This document shows, piece after piece, positions 9,044-16,283 of a stretch of DNA of 64,000 nucleotides. The notes beneath the pieces were generated by a model. The model did not search any database. It was not told the origin of the DNA and saw only the letters and a program-made list of their open reading frames with translations. The position numbers and the translations under genes were made by a program. The DNA is taken from contig CALMII010000058.1 in the NCBI GenBank assembly GCA_937864115.1, positions 124,001-188,000 of the forward strand, in the 5' to 3' direction. The first letter of the stretch is position 1; every line of letters begins with the position of its first letter. The stretch is from an uncultured Steroidobacter sp. Lineage in GTDB: Bacteria; Pseudomonadota; Gammaproteobacteria; Steroidobacterales; Steroidobacteraceae.

Positions 9044-9280
9044 TCAGAGGGTCAGGTAGGCCCTGACTCTGTCGTGATCCAGCCGGTAGGCGCAGACGAA
9101 GTCGCCATCCGCCAGCAGGACGGGAATCCGGCGACCGTATTTTCCTTCGAGGTCGGGGTGATCGGCGATATCGATGACGGCGACATCGGCGGCCGCGGGG
9201 CCGAGCAGTTCGGCCAGCTCGATCATCAGCTGTTCGCAGAGCGAGCAGCCGCTGCGGGTATAGACCGTCCAGGCGGTCAT
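9044..9280 (-). CDS. Glutaredoxin-like thioredoxin-fold protein (DUF836)
   Basis: 78-residue glutaredoxin-like protein of the DUF836/GlrX type. It begins MTAWTVYTRSGCSLCEQ, with a CxxC (C-S-L-C) redox motif at the start of helix 1 and a cis-proline region GRRIPVLLADGDFV. It could reduce disulfides in the cytoplasm, but no substrate can be deduced. The start at 9280 is preferred over an in-frame upstream start because the fold begins there. It lies 16 bases after rseB. Confidence 0.85.
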   Translation of the reverse strand: MTAWTVYTRSGCSLCEQLMIELAELLGPAAADVAVIDIADHPDLEGKYGRRIPVLLADGDFVCAYRLDHDRVRAYLTL

Positions 9281-9296
9281 GGCGGCTTCTTGTGAT

Positions 9297-10325
9297 TCAG
9301 CGAGTGACGGGCTGACTGGCTTCGGCAGCCCGCGGCGGGACTTTCCGGGGAGCATCGATCTGCCGCATCACCCCGGCGGCGATCGCCTCGACCGTTGCCG
9401 CCGGCACCTCGCCCACCGCCGTCACCTGGTGACCGTCGAGATCCAGCGAATAGGCGAACGCCGCACCGACTTTTGCCAGGCCGTGCATCGGCTGAGCCTG
9501 GGAATCGCGCGGCTCGATGAAGACAGACACGGAAGCCAGGCCATCCGAATACACCAGATGCCTCACCGGCGTGGGCGAACCGGCGATGAGCTGGACGCGC
9601 CATGTCGTCAGGCGGAACCCGGCAGGCAGCCGCGCCACGCTCCAGCCCACGACGGCATTGGCCACGCGCGGCGGCAGGGTGTCCTCCTGGCGCACCCACT
9701 TGAACCCCTCACCGGTGATGGAGGCTTTGAGTTCATCGGCGGGAATGCGGTCGCGCAGGTTCAGTTCGGAAAACAGGATCTGCTCGATGACCTTGCCGTC
9801 GCGGTCGCAGAGCTGGGACTTCAACGGCATGGCCGTTTCCTGGTCCAGCCAGAGCTTGTAGCCGTAGCGGTACTGGTCGCGCGGCTTGACCTCGATGATC
9901 TGGGTCTTGCGGCCATGCGCCTTGACGATGCCGCCGGAACGTTCGATCTGGTACAGCTGTTCGAGGGTCTCGTTGTAGACCGGCAGCGCCGACACCAGCG
10001 AATTGTCGTCGGTACGCTTCTCGACGAAGACCATGCGCTTGTCGGGCAGGTAGCAGATCACTTCGGAAGCATTGCGGACGATCTCGCGCCCGCTGCCGTC
10101 CAGGGAGACCAGACGTTCGGTGATCCTGCCCTTGTCGACGCGATGAATGATGCGCATCGCTTCGGAGCGCGAATCGCGCAGATGGAAGAAGCGACCGTCG
10201 TAGTTCTGGGTGGACAGCGCACGCGACATGCGCTCGAGCCATTCGCGCGCCTCGGGATCCGCGGCTTGCGCCGGCAGGACGACGGCACAACACAGGGCGA
10301 CGAACCAGGACCGGAGGGTCGACAT
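9297..10325 (-). CDS. rseB: Periplasmic sigma-E regulatory protein RseB/MucB
   Basis: Periplasmic protein that binds the anti-sigma factor RseA and protects it from DegS cleavage; it senses lipid or lipoprotein stress. A signal peptide (MSTLRSWFVALCCAVVLPAQA, cleaved near residue 21) is followed by a LolA/LolB-like N-terminal domain (~25-200) and the MucB/RseB C-terminal domain (~220-320). Length is 342 residues. Its ATG overlaps the rseA TGA by one base (TGATG), keeping RseA and RseB stoichiometric. Confidence 0.95.
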   Translation of the reverse strand: MSTLRSWFVALCCAVVLPAQAADPEAREWLERMSRALSTQNYDGRFFHLRDSRSEAMRIIHRVDKGRITERLVSLDGSGREIVRNASEVICYLPDKRMVFVEKRTDDNSLVSALPVYNETLEQLYQIERSGGIVKAHGRKTQIIEVKPRDQYRYGYKLWLDQETAMPLKSQLCDRDGKVIEQILFSELNLRDRIPADELKASITGEGFKWVRQEDTLPPRVANAVVGWSVARLPAGFRLTTWRVQLIAGSPTPVRHLVYSDGLASVSVFIEPRDSQAQPMHGLAKVGAAFAYSLDLDGHQVTAVGEVPAATVEAIAAGVMRQIDAPRKVPPRAAEASQPVTR

Positions 10326-10939
10326 CAGCGCTGCGGCTCCGCGGAGTCCTGCGACGTCACGTTGATGGCGACGTCCTCATCCTGTTCCTGATCGTCCGAG
10401 AGGACGCCGCTCAGCACCGTGCGGCGTCCCAGCGGCGAGGAATATTCGCTGTGTGCGACCACGTAATTGGTGAGGCGCGCCGCAGGAATGTAGGCAGTGT
10501 TCGTTGCACCGACGTTGGTGGGAACGGTGTAGCTCGGAGCAGGCTGCGATTCGGCAATCGCGGCATTGTCGGCCACCACCGCGACCGGTTGAGGATCGAG
10601 GCCGGCGGGCTGCAGGGAAATGACGGCAACCGCCGCAACGCCCGCGGCAATCGCGAAACCGGCTGCCGGACGCATCCACCGCAGCATGGCCTGCGATCGT
10701 GCCGCTGGCACGGCGGCGACGGGTTCGGCTTCGATGGCGGCGGCAATCCGGTCGGCAAATCCCCTGGAAGCGGCCACCGGCTGCGCTCCGCGGATCGCCT
10801 CGCTGATGAGCGAATAACGCCCCATCGTTTCCAGCAGCTGCGAGTCGCGCTGTGCCTGCCTCAGCAACAGGCTGAGTTCAGCCTCGGGAAGCTCGCCATC
10901 CAGGCAGGCCGACAGTTGCTCTTTCACCGGATCGGTCAT
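10325..10939 (-). CDS. rseA: Anti-sigma-E factor RseA/MucA
   Basis: Single-pass inner-membrane anti-sigma factor. The cytoplasmic N-terminal domain begins MTDPVKEQLSACLDGELPEAE, the RseA/MucA sigma-binding signature. One membrane segment (~residues 92-112, AAGFAIAAGVAAVAVISL) is followed by a ~90-residue periplasmic domain. On envelope stress it is cleaved in the periplasm by DegS and in the membrane by RseP, encoded at 59207-60607. It lies between rpoE (64 bases) and rseB (1-base overlap). The periplasmic C-terminus is rich in acidic residues and poorly conserved. Confidence 0.94.
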   Translation of the reverse strand: MTDPVKEQLSACLDGELPEAELSLLLRQAQRDSQLLETMGRYSLISEAIRGAQPVAASRGFADRIAAAIEAEPVAAVPAARSQAMLRWMRPAAGFAIAAGVAAVAVISLQPAGLDPQPVAVVADNAAIAESQPAPSYTVPTNVGATNTAYIPAARLTNYVVAHSEYSSPLGRRTVLSGVLSDDQEQDEDVAINVTSQDSAEPQR

Positions 10940-11003
10940 ATCCGCATCACCGCACTTTCGATCTCGAACATCAGTTTCGACACCACGCTCAAGTGCTGAC
11001 CCG

Positions 11004-11579
11004 TCAATCCAACAACGGTTTCAGCTTTTTGTCGATGGCCTCGCGCGCCCGGAAGATGCGCGATCGGACCGTCCCGACAGGGCAGTCCATGGCCTCCGCA
11101 ATCTCCTCGTAAGACAATCCCTCGAGTTCGCGCAGGACGATGGCCTTGCGCAGATCCTCGGGCAACTGCTCCAGCGCCTGCTCCACGACACCGCGAATCT
11201 CGTCCGTGAGGAGCACGCCTTCGGGCGTATCGCCTTCCTTGAGTCTCGCCTGCCGGTCGTGTTGCTCCGGATCCTGCAGGTCGAGGTCGAAGTCCACCGG
11301 CCGGCGCCGATTCGATACCAGCGTGTTCTTGGCCGTATTGATCGCTATGCGATACAGCCAGGTATAGAACGCGCTGTCGCCCCGGAAGGCAGGTAACGCC
11401 CGATAGGCCTTGAGGAAGGCCTCCTGGGCAACGTCCTCTGCCTCCGCGGCATCGTTGACGAACCGTCCCACCAGCTTCAGCACGCGGTGCTGATACTTGC
11501 GGACCAGCAGGTCGAAGGCGCGCTTGTCGCCCTTCTGAACCCGCTCCACAAGCTGCTGGTCATTGTCGTCTTCGATCAT
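11004..11579 (-). CDS. rpoE: RNA polymerase sigma-E factor (RpoE/AlgU)
   Basis: ECF sigma factor controlling the envelope stress response. Region 2 (RKYQHRVLKLVGRFVNDAAE through YTWLYRIAINTAKN) and region 4 (LPEDLRKAIVLRELEGLSY, then EEIAEAMDCPVGTVRSRI) are intact; length 191 residues. Held at the membrane by RseA, encoded next. A matching sigma-E-type promoter lies immediately upstream, consistent with autoregulation. The ribosome binding site is weak. Confidence 0.98.
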   Translation of the reverse strand: MIEDDNDQQLVERVQKGDKRAFDLLVRKYQHRVLKLVGRFVNDAAEAEDVAQEAFLKAYRALPAFRGDSAFYTWLYRIAINTAKNTLVSNRRRPVDFDLDLQDPEQHDRQARLKEGDTPEGVLLTDEIRGVVEQALEQLPEDLRKAIVLRELEGLSYEEIAEAMDCPVGTVRSRIFRAREAIDKKLKPLLD

Positions 11580-11642
11580 TGACCCGCGACCCCGGCAGGC
11601 GCGAAACCCATATCATCAAAGCACCCGGCCGAGGCTGCACCG

Positions 11643-11669
11643 ATAGACTGACGGGTCTGGGGAAAGTTC
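11643..11669 (-). promoter_or_regulatory. Predicted sigma-E autoregulatory promoter of rpoE
   Basis: On the minus strand, GAACTT (11669-11664) and GTCTAT (11648-11643) are separated by 15 bases, close to the sigma-E consensus (GGAACTT-N15-GTCTAA). Transcription would start near 11636, about 57 bases upstream of the rpoE start. Sigma-E control of its own gene is the known arrangement in E. coli and Pseudomonas. Motif reading only. Confidence 0.7.
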
Positions 11670-11677
11670 GCCGAACA

Positions 11678-11700
11678 TTGCATTTCGTTACGAAATGCAA
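11678..11700. promoter_or_regulatory. 23-base perfect palindrome upstream of the rpoE promoter
   Basis: Perfect inverted repeat with 11-base arms TTGCATTTCGT/ACGAAATGCAA around a single central base, ending 8 bases upstream of the sigma-E -35 element. There is no T-run, so it is unlikely to be an intrinsic terminator. Its size and position suit a dimeric regulator's operator, though it could also form an mRNA hairpin after ygfX. The binding protein is unknown. Confidence 0.55.
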
Positions 11701-11739
11701 CGCGCATCGCATCAAGGGAGGAAGGACTACCGATCAAGG

Positions 11740-12225
11740 TCATGAATTCGCCTGCGCCGCGGTCGGGGCGGCGCATTCTGACCGATCCAGCCTCAGGCGG
11801 ACCAGCAGACGACGAAAATCCGGACCCGGAAGGTCGCATGGCAGCAACAGCATCGTCCGGGTCCGGGGCCCGCCCGGCTCCACCGACCATCGCAGCCAGA
11901 TCGCAACTGGACTCATTCTGGAAGCTGGCAGCAACCGCGCCTCGCTCTCGCGGCCCGAGCCACGGGTGAGCTGCCAGGTCCCGTCGCTGCGCCAGACTGC
12001 CCGGATGACGGACCGGGTTCCCCCCAGCCAGCCTGCCCGGTGGAATCCCGTCGCCAGAACGGACGATCCCAGAACCACCAGCAACCCCAGCACGACAGGA
12101 TGGACGCTGCCAAGCATCAGCAACGGCGCCAGCCCCGCCAGCCCCATGAGGCCGAGGGCCGCCCATCGCTGGCCGCGCATCTGCCGCAGTTCAAGAACCA
12201 GGGTTGGAGAGCCTTGCGATGACAT
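11740..12225 (-). CDS. ygfX: YgfX/CptA-family membrane protein
   Basis: 161-residue protein with two adjacent hydrophobic segments (~residues 22-60) followed by a soluble domain, matching the YgfX family, which is partnered with SdhE (YgfY). In E. coli the pair was described as a toxin-antitoxin-like system affecting cell division; the role is still debated. The start overlaps the end of sdhE by 35 bases, supporting coexpression. It is the last gene of the sdh series before the rpoE promoter. Assignment rests on topology, size and position rather than a strong motif. Confidence 0.75.
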   Translation of the reverse strand: MSSQGSPTLVLELRQMRGQRWAALGLMGLAGLAPLLMLGSVHPVVLGLLVVLGSSVLATGFHRAGWLGGTRSVIRAVWRSDGTWQLTRGSGRESEARLLPASRMSPVAIWLRWSVEPGGPRTRTMLLLPCDLPGPDFRRLLVRLRLDRSECAAPTAAQANS

Positions 12226-12436
12226 AGGCCTGCTGCGGATCCTGCGGATGTTCCCTGCCCGTCAGATACGCGAGGAGCACTGGATCCTGCTCCTCCAGCA
12301 ACGCTTCGAATGCCTGCTGTTCCTCCGGCGAGGCCGCGACGTAGTGCTGCTCCAGGTACCGCTGGAAGACGACGTCCAGTTCGCGCATGCCGCGCCGGCA
12401 GCGCCAGCGCAGGCGGGACAGCCGTGCCGCTTCCAT
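12191..12436 (-). CDS. sdhE: FAD assembly factor SdhE
   Basis: Small protein (81 residues) that helps attach FAD covalently to the succinate dehydrogenase flavoprotein. The conserved RGMRELD motif (~residues 15-21) is the RGxxE signature of the family. The ATG at 12436 is preferred; an in-frame TTG lies two codons upstream. It follows sdhB by 10 bases, so it is made with its client SdhA. Confidence 0.93.
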   Translation of the reverse strand: MEAARLSRLRWRCRRGMRELDVVFQRYLEQHYVAASPEEQQAFEALLEEQDPVLLAYLTGREHPQDPQQAYVIARLSNPGS

Positions 12437-12446
12437 GGCCAACCGG

Positions 12447-13229
12447 TCAATGCCGCCGTTCGGCGATCAGCTTCTTGATCTCGGCAATCGCGCGCGCCGG
12501 GTTCAGATCCTTCGGGCACGCTTCGGTGCAGTTCATGATCGTGTGGCAGCGATACAGCTTGAACGGATCTTCGAGCGCATCGAGACGTTCGCCCGTCGCT
12601 TCATCGCGCGTATCGATGATCCAGCGATAGGCGGCGAGCAGTGCCGCCGGACCCAGGTAGCGGTCGCCGTTCCACCAATAGCTCGGGCAGGAGGTCGAGC
12701 AGCAGGCACACAGAATGCACGCCGAGGGACGATCGATCTTCTCCTGGTCTTCCTTCGACTGCAGGCGCTCGCGATCCGGCGGCGCCGGCGTGCGCGTCTG
12801 CAGCCACGGCTTCACCGAGGCGTACTGTGCGTAGAAGTTGGTGAGATCGGGCACCAGATCCTTCACCACCGGCATGTGCGGCAGCGGACAGATCTTGACG
12901 TCGCCCTTCACGTCCTCGCAGGCGCGGGTGCAGGCCAGCGTGTTCACGCCGTCGATGTTCATGGCGCAGGAACCGCAGATGCCTTCGCGGCACGAGCGCC
13001 GGAACGTCAGCGTCGGATCGATCTCGTTCTTGATCTTGATGAGTGCGTCCAGAACCATCGGCCCGCACGCCGCCATGTCGACTTCGTAGGTATCGACGCG
13101 CGGATTCTCGCCGGTCTCCGGATCGAAGCGGTAGATGCGGAACGACCGCACGTCCTTCGCGCCGGCCGGCGCTTTGAAGGACTTGCCGGGCTTGATCTTG
13201 GAGTTCGCGGGTAGGCGGAATTGGGCCAT
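12447..13229 (-). CDS. sdhB: Succinate dehydrogenase iron-sulfur subunit
   Basis: Electron-transfer subunit of respiratory complex II. The 2Fe-2S ligands lie in CREGICGSCAMNIDG, the 4Fe-4S ligands in CILCACCSTSCPSYWWN and the 3Fe-4S ligands in CHTIMNCTEACP. Length is 260 residues, somewhat longer than the E. coli subunit at the N-terminus (AQFRLPANSKIKPGKSFKAP). It is separated from sdhA by 144 bases that hold a heptamer-based inverted repeat, unlike the tight junctions elsewhere in the operon. Confidence 0.98.
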   Translation of the reverse strand: MAQFRLPANSKIKPGKSFKAPAGAKDVRSFRIYRFDPETGENPRVDTYEVDMAACGPMVLDALIKIKNEIDPTLTFRRSCREGICGSCAMNIDGVNTLACTRACEDVKGDVKICPLPHMPVVKDLVPDLTNFYAQYASVKPWLQTRTPAPPDRERLQSKEDQEKIDRPSACILCACCSTSCPSYWWNGDRYLGPAALLAAYRWIIDTRDEATGERLDALEDPFKLYRCHTIMNCTEACPKDLNPARAIAEIKKLIAERRH

Positions 13230-13275
13230 GGACTTGTCCGGGGAATAGTTGCTTAGTCGATAGAGGCTACGGGTC

Positions 13276-13363
13276 GGGCGACAGGCTACAGGCTACAGGC
13301 TACAGGCTACGGACTTCTGAACTTCCATTCTGGCTGTCGCCTGTCGCCTGTCGCCTGTAGCCC
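13276..13363. repeat. Heptamer inverted-repeat element (ACAGGCT type) between sdhA and sdhB
   Basis: Four tandem units of ACAGGCT-like sequence (13280-13310) are followed, after ~25 bases, by a complementary run of GTCGCCTGT-like units (13335-13359), giving an imperfect hairpin. It begins 10 bases downstream of the sdhA stop, inside the operon. Architecture and position match the elements at 30756-30832 and 53607-53697, although the unit sequence differs. Confidence 0.75.
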
Positions 13364-13373
13364 TCTCACCCTC

Positions 13374-15158
13374 TCAATACACCCTTGCCTTCGGCGGAAC
13401 CGGCTCGACGTCGCTCGTCAACGTATTCGTATGCACGGGCCGATAGTCGAGTTGCACATCGCCGTGATCGCTGACCCAGGACAGCGTGTGCTTCATCCAG
13501 TTCTGGTCGTCGCGATTCGGGAAGTCTTCGCGCGCATGGGCGCCGCGGCTTTCCTGACGATTGCTGGCCGAATGCATGGTCGCAACGGCCTGACCGAGCA
13601 GGTTGTCGAGTTCCAGCGTTTCGATCAGGTCTGTGTTCCAGACCATGCCGCGATCCGTCACGTTGACGTCCGCAAACGAGTTGAAGACTTCCGACAGCTT
13701 CTGCACGCCTTCCTGCAGCGATTCGCCGGTGCGGAACACGGCTGCGTGCCCCTGCATGACCTTCTGCATGTTGAGGCGGATATCGGCCGTGCGCAGGGAG
13801 CCCTTGGCGTTGCGGAATTTGTCGATACGGCTGACTGCGAAGTCGCCGGCATCCTTCGCAAGCGTACGATGCTTCGTGCCCGGCTTGACGATGTCGGCGC
13901 AGTGACGCGCTGCTTCGCGGCCGAACACGACCAGGTCCAGCAGCGAGTTCGAACCGAGACGGTTCGCGCCGTGCACCGAGACGCAGGCCGCTTCGCCAAC
14001 GGCCATGAGGCCCGGCACGACGGTGTCGGGATTGCCGTTCTTCATGGTCACGACTTCGCCGTGATAGTTCGCCGGCACACCGCCCATGTTGTAGTGAACG
14101 GTCGGCAGCACGGGGATCGGCTGCTTCGTGACGTCGACGCCCGCGAAGATCTTCGCCGTCTCGGCGATGCCCGGCAGCTTCTCGTGAATCGTGTCGGCGC
14201 CCAGATGTTCGAGGTGCAGGAAGATGTGATCCTTGTGCGCGCCGACGCCGCGGCCTTCGCGGATCTCGATCGTCATGGCGCGGCTCACCACGTCGCGCGA
14301 GGCCAGATCCTTCGCGTTCGGCGCATAACGTTCCATGAAGCGCTCGCCGGCGGAGTTGCGCAGGATGCCGCCTTCGCCGCGGACGCCTTCGGTAATCAGG
14401 CAGCCGGCGCCGTAGATGCCGGTCGGATGGAACTGCACGAATTCCATGTCCTGCATCGGCAGACCGGCGCGCAGCACCATGCCGCCGCCATCGCCCGTGC
14501 ATGTGTGTGCAGAAGTGCAGGAGAAGTACGCGCGACCATAGCCGCCGGTCGCCAGCACGGTCTGGTGACCGAGGAAGCGATGCACCGTACCGTCCGCCAT
14601 GTCGATGGCAACGACGCCGCGACATTCGCCGTTTTCCATGATCAGGTCGACGGCAAAATATTCGATGAAGAATTGCGCTTCGTGGCGCAGCGCCTGCTGA
14701 TACAGGGTATGCAGCATGGCGTGACCGGTGCGGTCCGCGGCTGCGCAGGTGCGCTGCGCGGTGCCCTGACCGAAACGCGTGGTCATGCCGCCGAACGGAC
14801 GCTGATAGATGCGACCGTCTTCGGTACGCGAGAACGGCACGCCGTAGTGTTCGAGTTCGATGACGGCACCGGGCGCCTCTTTGCACATGAACTCGATCGC
14901 GTCCTGGTCGCCCAGCCAGTCCGATCCCTTGACGGTGTCGTACATGTGCCAGCGCCAGTCGTCTTCGCCCATGTTGCCGAGCGCGGCGCTGATGCCGCCC
15001 TGCGCGGCCACCGTGTGGCTGCGGGTCGGGAATACCTTGGTGATGCACGCGGTCGACAGGCCGGAATGCGCGAGGCCGAACGTGGCGCGCAGGCCGGCGC
15101 CGCCGGCACCTACGACCACGACGTCGTAGTAATGATCGATGAACTGGTACGCGCTCAT
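13374..15158 (-). CDS. sdhA: Succinate dehydrogenase flavoprotein subunit
   Basis: Catalytic subunit of complex II, oxidising succinate to fumarate. The FAD-binding motif DVVVVGAGGAGLRATFGLA is at the N-terminus, and SHTVAAQGGISAALGN contains the histidine for covalent FAD attachment. The catalytic region includes RPFGGMTTRF and HPTGIYGAGCLITEG. Length is 594 residues. The start ATG (15156-15158) overlaps the sdhD stop (ATGA); in-frame extension upstream enters sdhD sequence and is rejected. Confidence 0.98.
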   Translation of the reverse strand: MSAYQFIDHYYDVVVVGAGGAGLRATFGLAHSGLSTACITKVFPTRSHTVAAQGGISAALGNMGEDDWRWHMYDTVKGSDWLGDQDAIEFMCKEAPGAVIELEHYGVPFSRTEDGRIYQRPFGGMTTRFGQGTAQRTCAAADRTGHAMLHTLYQQALRHEAQFFIEYFAVDLIMENGECRGVVAIDMADGTVHRFLGHQTVLATGGYGRAYFSCTSAHTCTGDGGGMVLRAGLPMQDMEFVQFHPTGIYGAGCLITEGVRGEGGILRNSAGERFMERYAPNAKDLASRDVVSRAMTIEIREGRGVGAHKDHIFLHLEHLGADTIHEKLPGIAETAKIFAGVDVTKQPIPVLPTVHYNMGGVPANYHGEVVTMKNGNPDTVVPGLMAVGEAACVSVHGANRLGSNSLLDLVVFGREAARHCADIVKPGTKHRTLAKDAGDFAVSRIDKFRNAKGSLRTADIRLNMQKVMQGHAAVFRTGESLQEGVQKLSEVFNSFADVNVTDRGMVWNTDLIETLELDNLLGQAVATMHSASNRQESRGAHAREDFPNRDDQNWMKHTLSWVSDHGDVQLDYRPVHTNTLTSDVEPVPPKARVY

Positions 15159-15541
15159 GCCACGGCTCCGAATGCGATACGCAGCACGGAGAAGATGCCC
15201 AATGCCGCCAGAACGATGTGAACGAAGGTGAGCAGCAGCATCGTCACGACCTTCAGACCGTGACTGGTCACGTAGTCTTCGACGACCACCTGCACGCCCA
15301 GCTGCGAGTGATACACGGCCGTGCCGATCAGCAACGACAGCAGCACCGCGTTCAGCGGCAGGGCGATCCAGGCCAGCACCGCTGCGTGACTGAGATCGCC
15401 CAGGCGCAGCAATGCGCTCACGAACCACAAGCCGAGCACGACGAGGGCGACGGCGCTCACGCGCTGCATCCACCAGTGACCGACGCCTTCCTTCGCCGAG
15501 CCCAGCCCCAGCACCCGGCCCATCGGGCTGCGCAGGCTCAT
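15155..15541 (-). CDS. sdhD: Succinate dehydrogenase membrane anchor subunit
   Basis: 128-residue membrane subunit with three hydrophobic helices. YHSQLGVQVVVEDYV contains the conserved histidine for haem b and the D-Y pair near the quinone site. It overlaps both neighbours by 4 bases (sdhC stop/sdhD start and sdhD stop/sdhA start, each ATGA), so SdhC, SdhD and SdhA are co-translated. Confidence 0.95.
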   Translation of the reverse strand: MSLRSPMGRVLGLGSAKEGVGHWWMQRVSAVALVVLGLWFVSALLRLGDLSHAAVLAWIALPLNAVLLSLLIGTAVYHSQLGVQVVVEDYVTSHGLKVVTMLLLTFVHIVLAALGIFSVLRIAFGAVA

Positions 15542-15945
15542 GCCACACCTCCGGCGCTGCGACCCAGCACAAGGAACCAGAAATACGCCGTCAGTATCAC
15601 GGCGCCGAGAAATGCGACCCAGCCGCTCAGGCGCGCGGTCTTCTTCTCGAAGCCGTGCCCGGCGTCCCACACCAGGTGACGCACGCCGTTCAACAGGTGG
15701 TAGAAGAAGCTGAAGGAGAAAGCGATCAGCAGCACGCGGACCAGCGGATGGGCGAAACACTGCTGGGCCCTGGCGTACGCATCGGCACCGGTCGCGGCCG
15801 CGACGAGCCAGTACGTGAGCAGCAGCAATCCCACACTCATCGCACAGCCGGTCATGCGATGCAGGAACGACAGCGCCATCGTGTATTGCCACCGGTACGA
15901 AAGGAACGGCGACAACGGTCGGACGTATCGGGTCGGGCTACTCAT
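15538..15945 (-). CDS. sdhC: Succinate dehydrogenase cytochrome b556 subunit
   Basis: 135-residue membrane subunit of complex II. The N-terminal family signature RPLSPFLSYRWQ, then SFLHRMTG, is followed by three membrane helices and FYHLLNGVRHLVWD, which carries the haem-ligating histidine. First structural sdh gene, 29 bases after the SDHAF4-like gene. Confidence 0.96.
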   Translation of the reverse strand: MSSPTRYVRPLSPFLSYRWQYTMALSFLHRMTGCAMSVGLLLLTYWLVAAATGADAYARAQQCFAHPLVRVLLIAFSFSFFYHLLNGVRHLVWDAGHGFEKKTARLSGWVAFLGAVILTAYFWFLVLGRSAGGVA

Positions 15946-15974
15946 GTGTGTTCCTGAAACGAATGCGCCAACGA

Positions 15975-16199
15975 TCAGAAGTCGATGCAGCGACCGCGTT
16001 TTTCCCAGTCGCCGAAGCGTGTCGGTTCGGGGCCTTCGCGACCGCCGATTTCGATGGCCGGGGTCGATATCTGCGGAGATGATTGAGCGCCCACGGAGTC
16101 TGCCGCGATGTGGGAAACTGGCGATGCCGACGCATGCGTCGGTGCGACGTCGGACGTCTGCGCGACGTCGGAAGTGGTTTCCTGGCGGCTGCTGGGCAT
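15975..16199 (-). CDS. DUF1674/SDHAF4-like succinate dehydrogenase assembly factor
   Basis: Short protein (74 residues) whose C-terminal end reads EGPEPTRFGDWEKRGRCIDF, closely matching the DUF1674 signature that defines SDHAF4 (mitochondrial Sdh8). SDHAF4 binds flavinated SdhA and promotes its pairing with SdhB. The N-terminal ~45 residues are low-complexity and likely disordered. Placement 29 bases upstream of sdhC on the same strand supports the assignment. The ribosome binding site is weak. The role in bacteria is inferred from the eukaryotic family. Confidence 0.85.
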   Translation of the reverse strand: MPSSRQETTSDVAQTSDVAPTHASASPVSHIAADSVGAQSSPQISTPAIEIGGREGPEPTRFGDWEKRGRCIDF

Positions 16200-16283
16200 G
16201 GCGTCGTAGTCTGCCAGAAGGCCTCAGACCGAGGAACCTCGGGCGGTATATCAAGTCACGATGGGTCGTTTCGGATTTAGCGA

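Noticed and set aside
9044..9355. Longer N-terminus of the glutaredoxin-like protein from 9355
   Set aside because: The extra 25 residues overlap the end of rseB and do not fit the family start.
11576..12166. Minus-strand frame overlapping rpoE start and ygfX
   Set aside because: Runs through the sigma-E promoter and is frame-shifted relative to the YgfX-type protein, which has the proper two-helix topology.
13276..13363. ACAGGCT tandem repeats as CRISPR or minisatellite
   Set aside because: Heptamers without spacers and paired with their complement across a loop; a hairpin element fits better.
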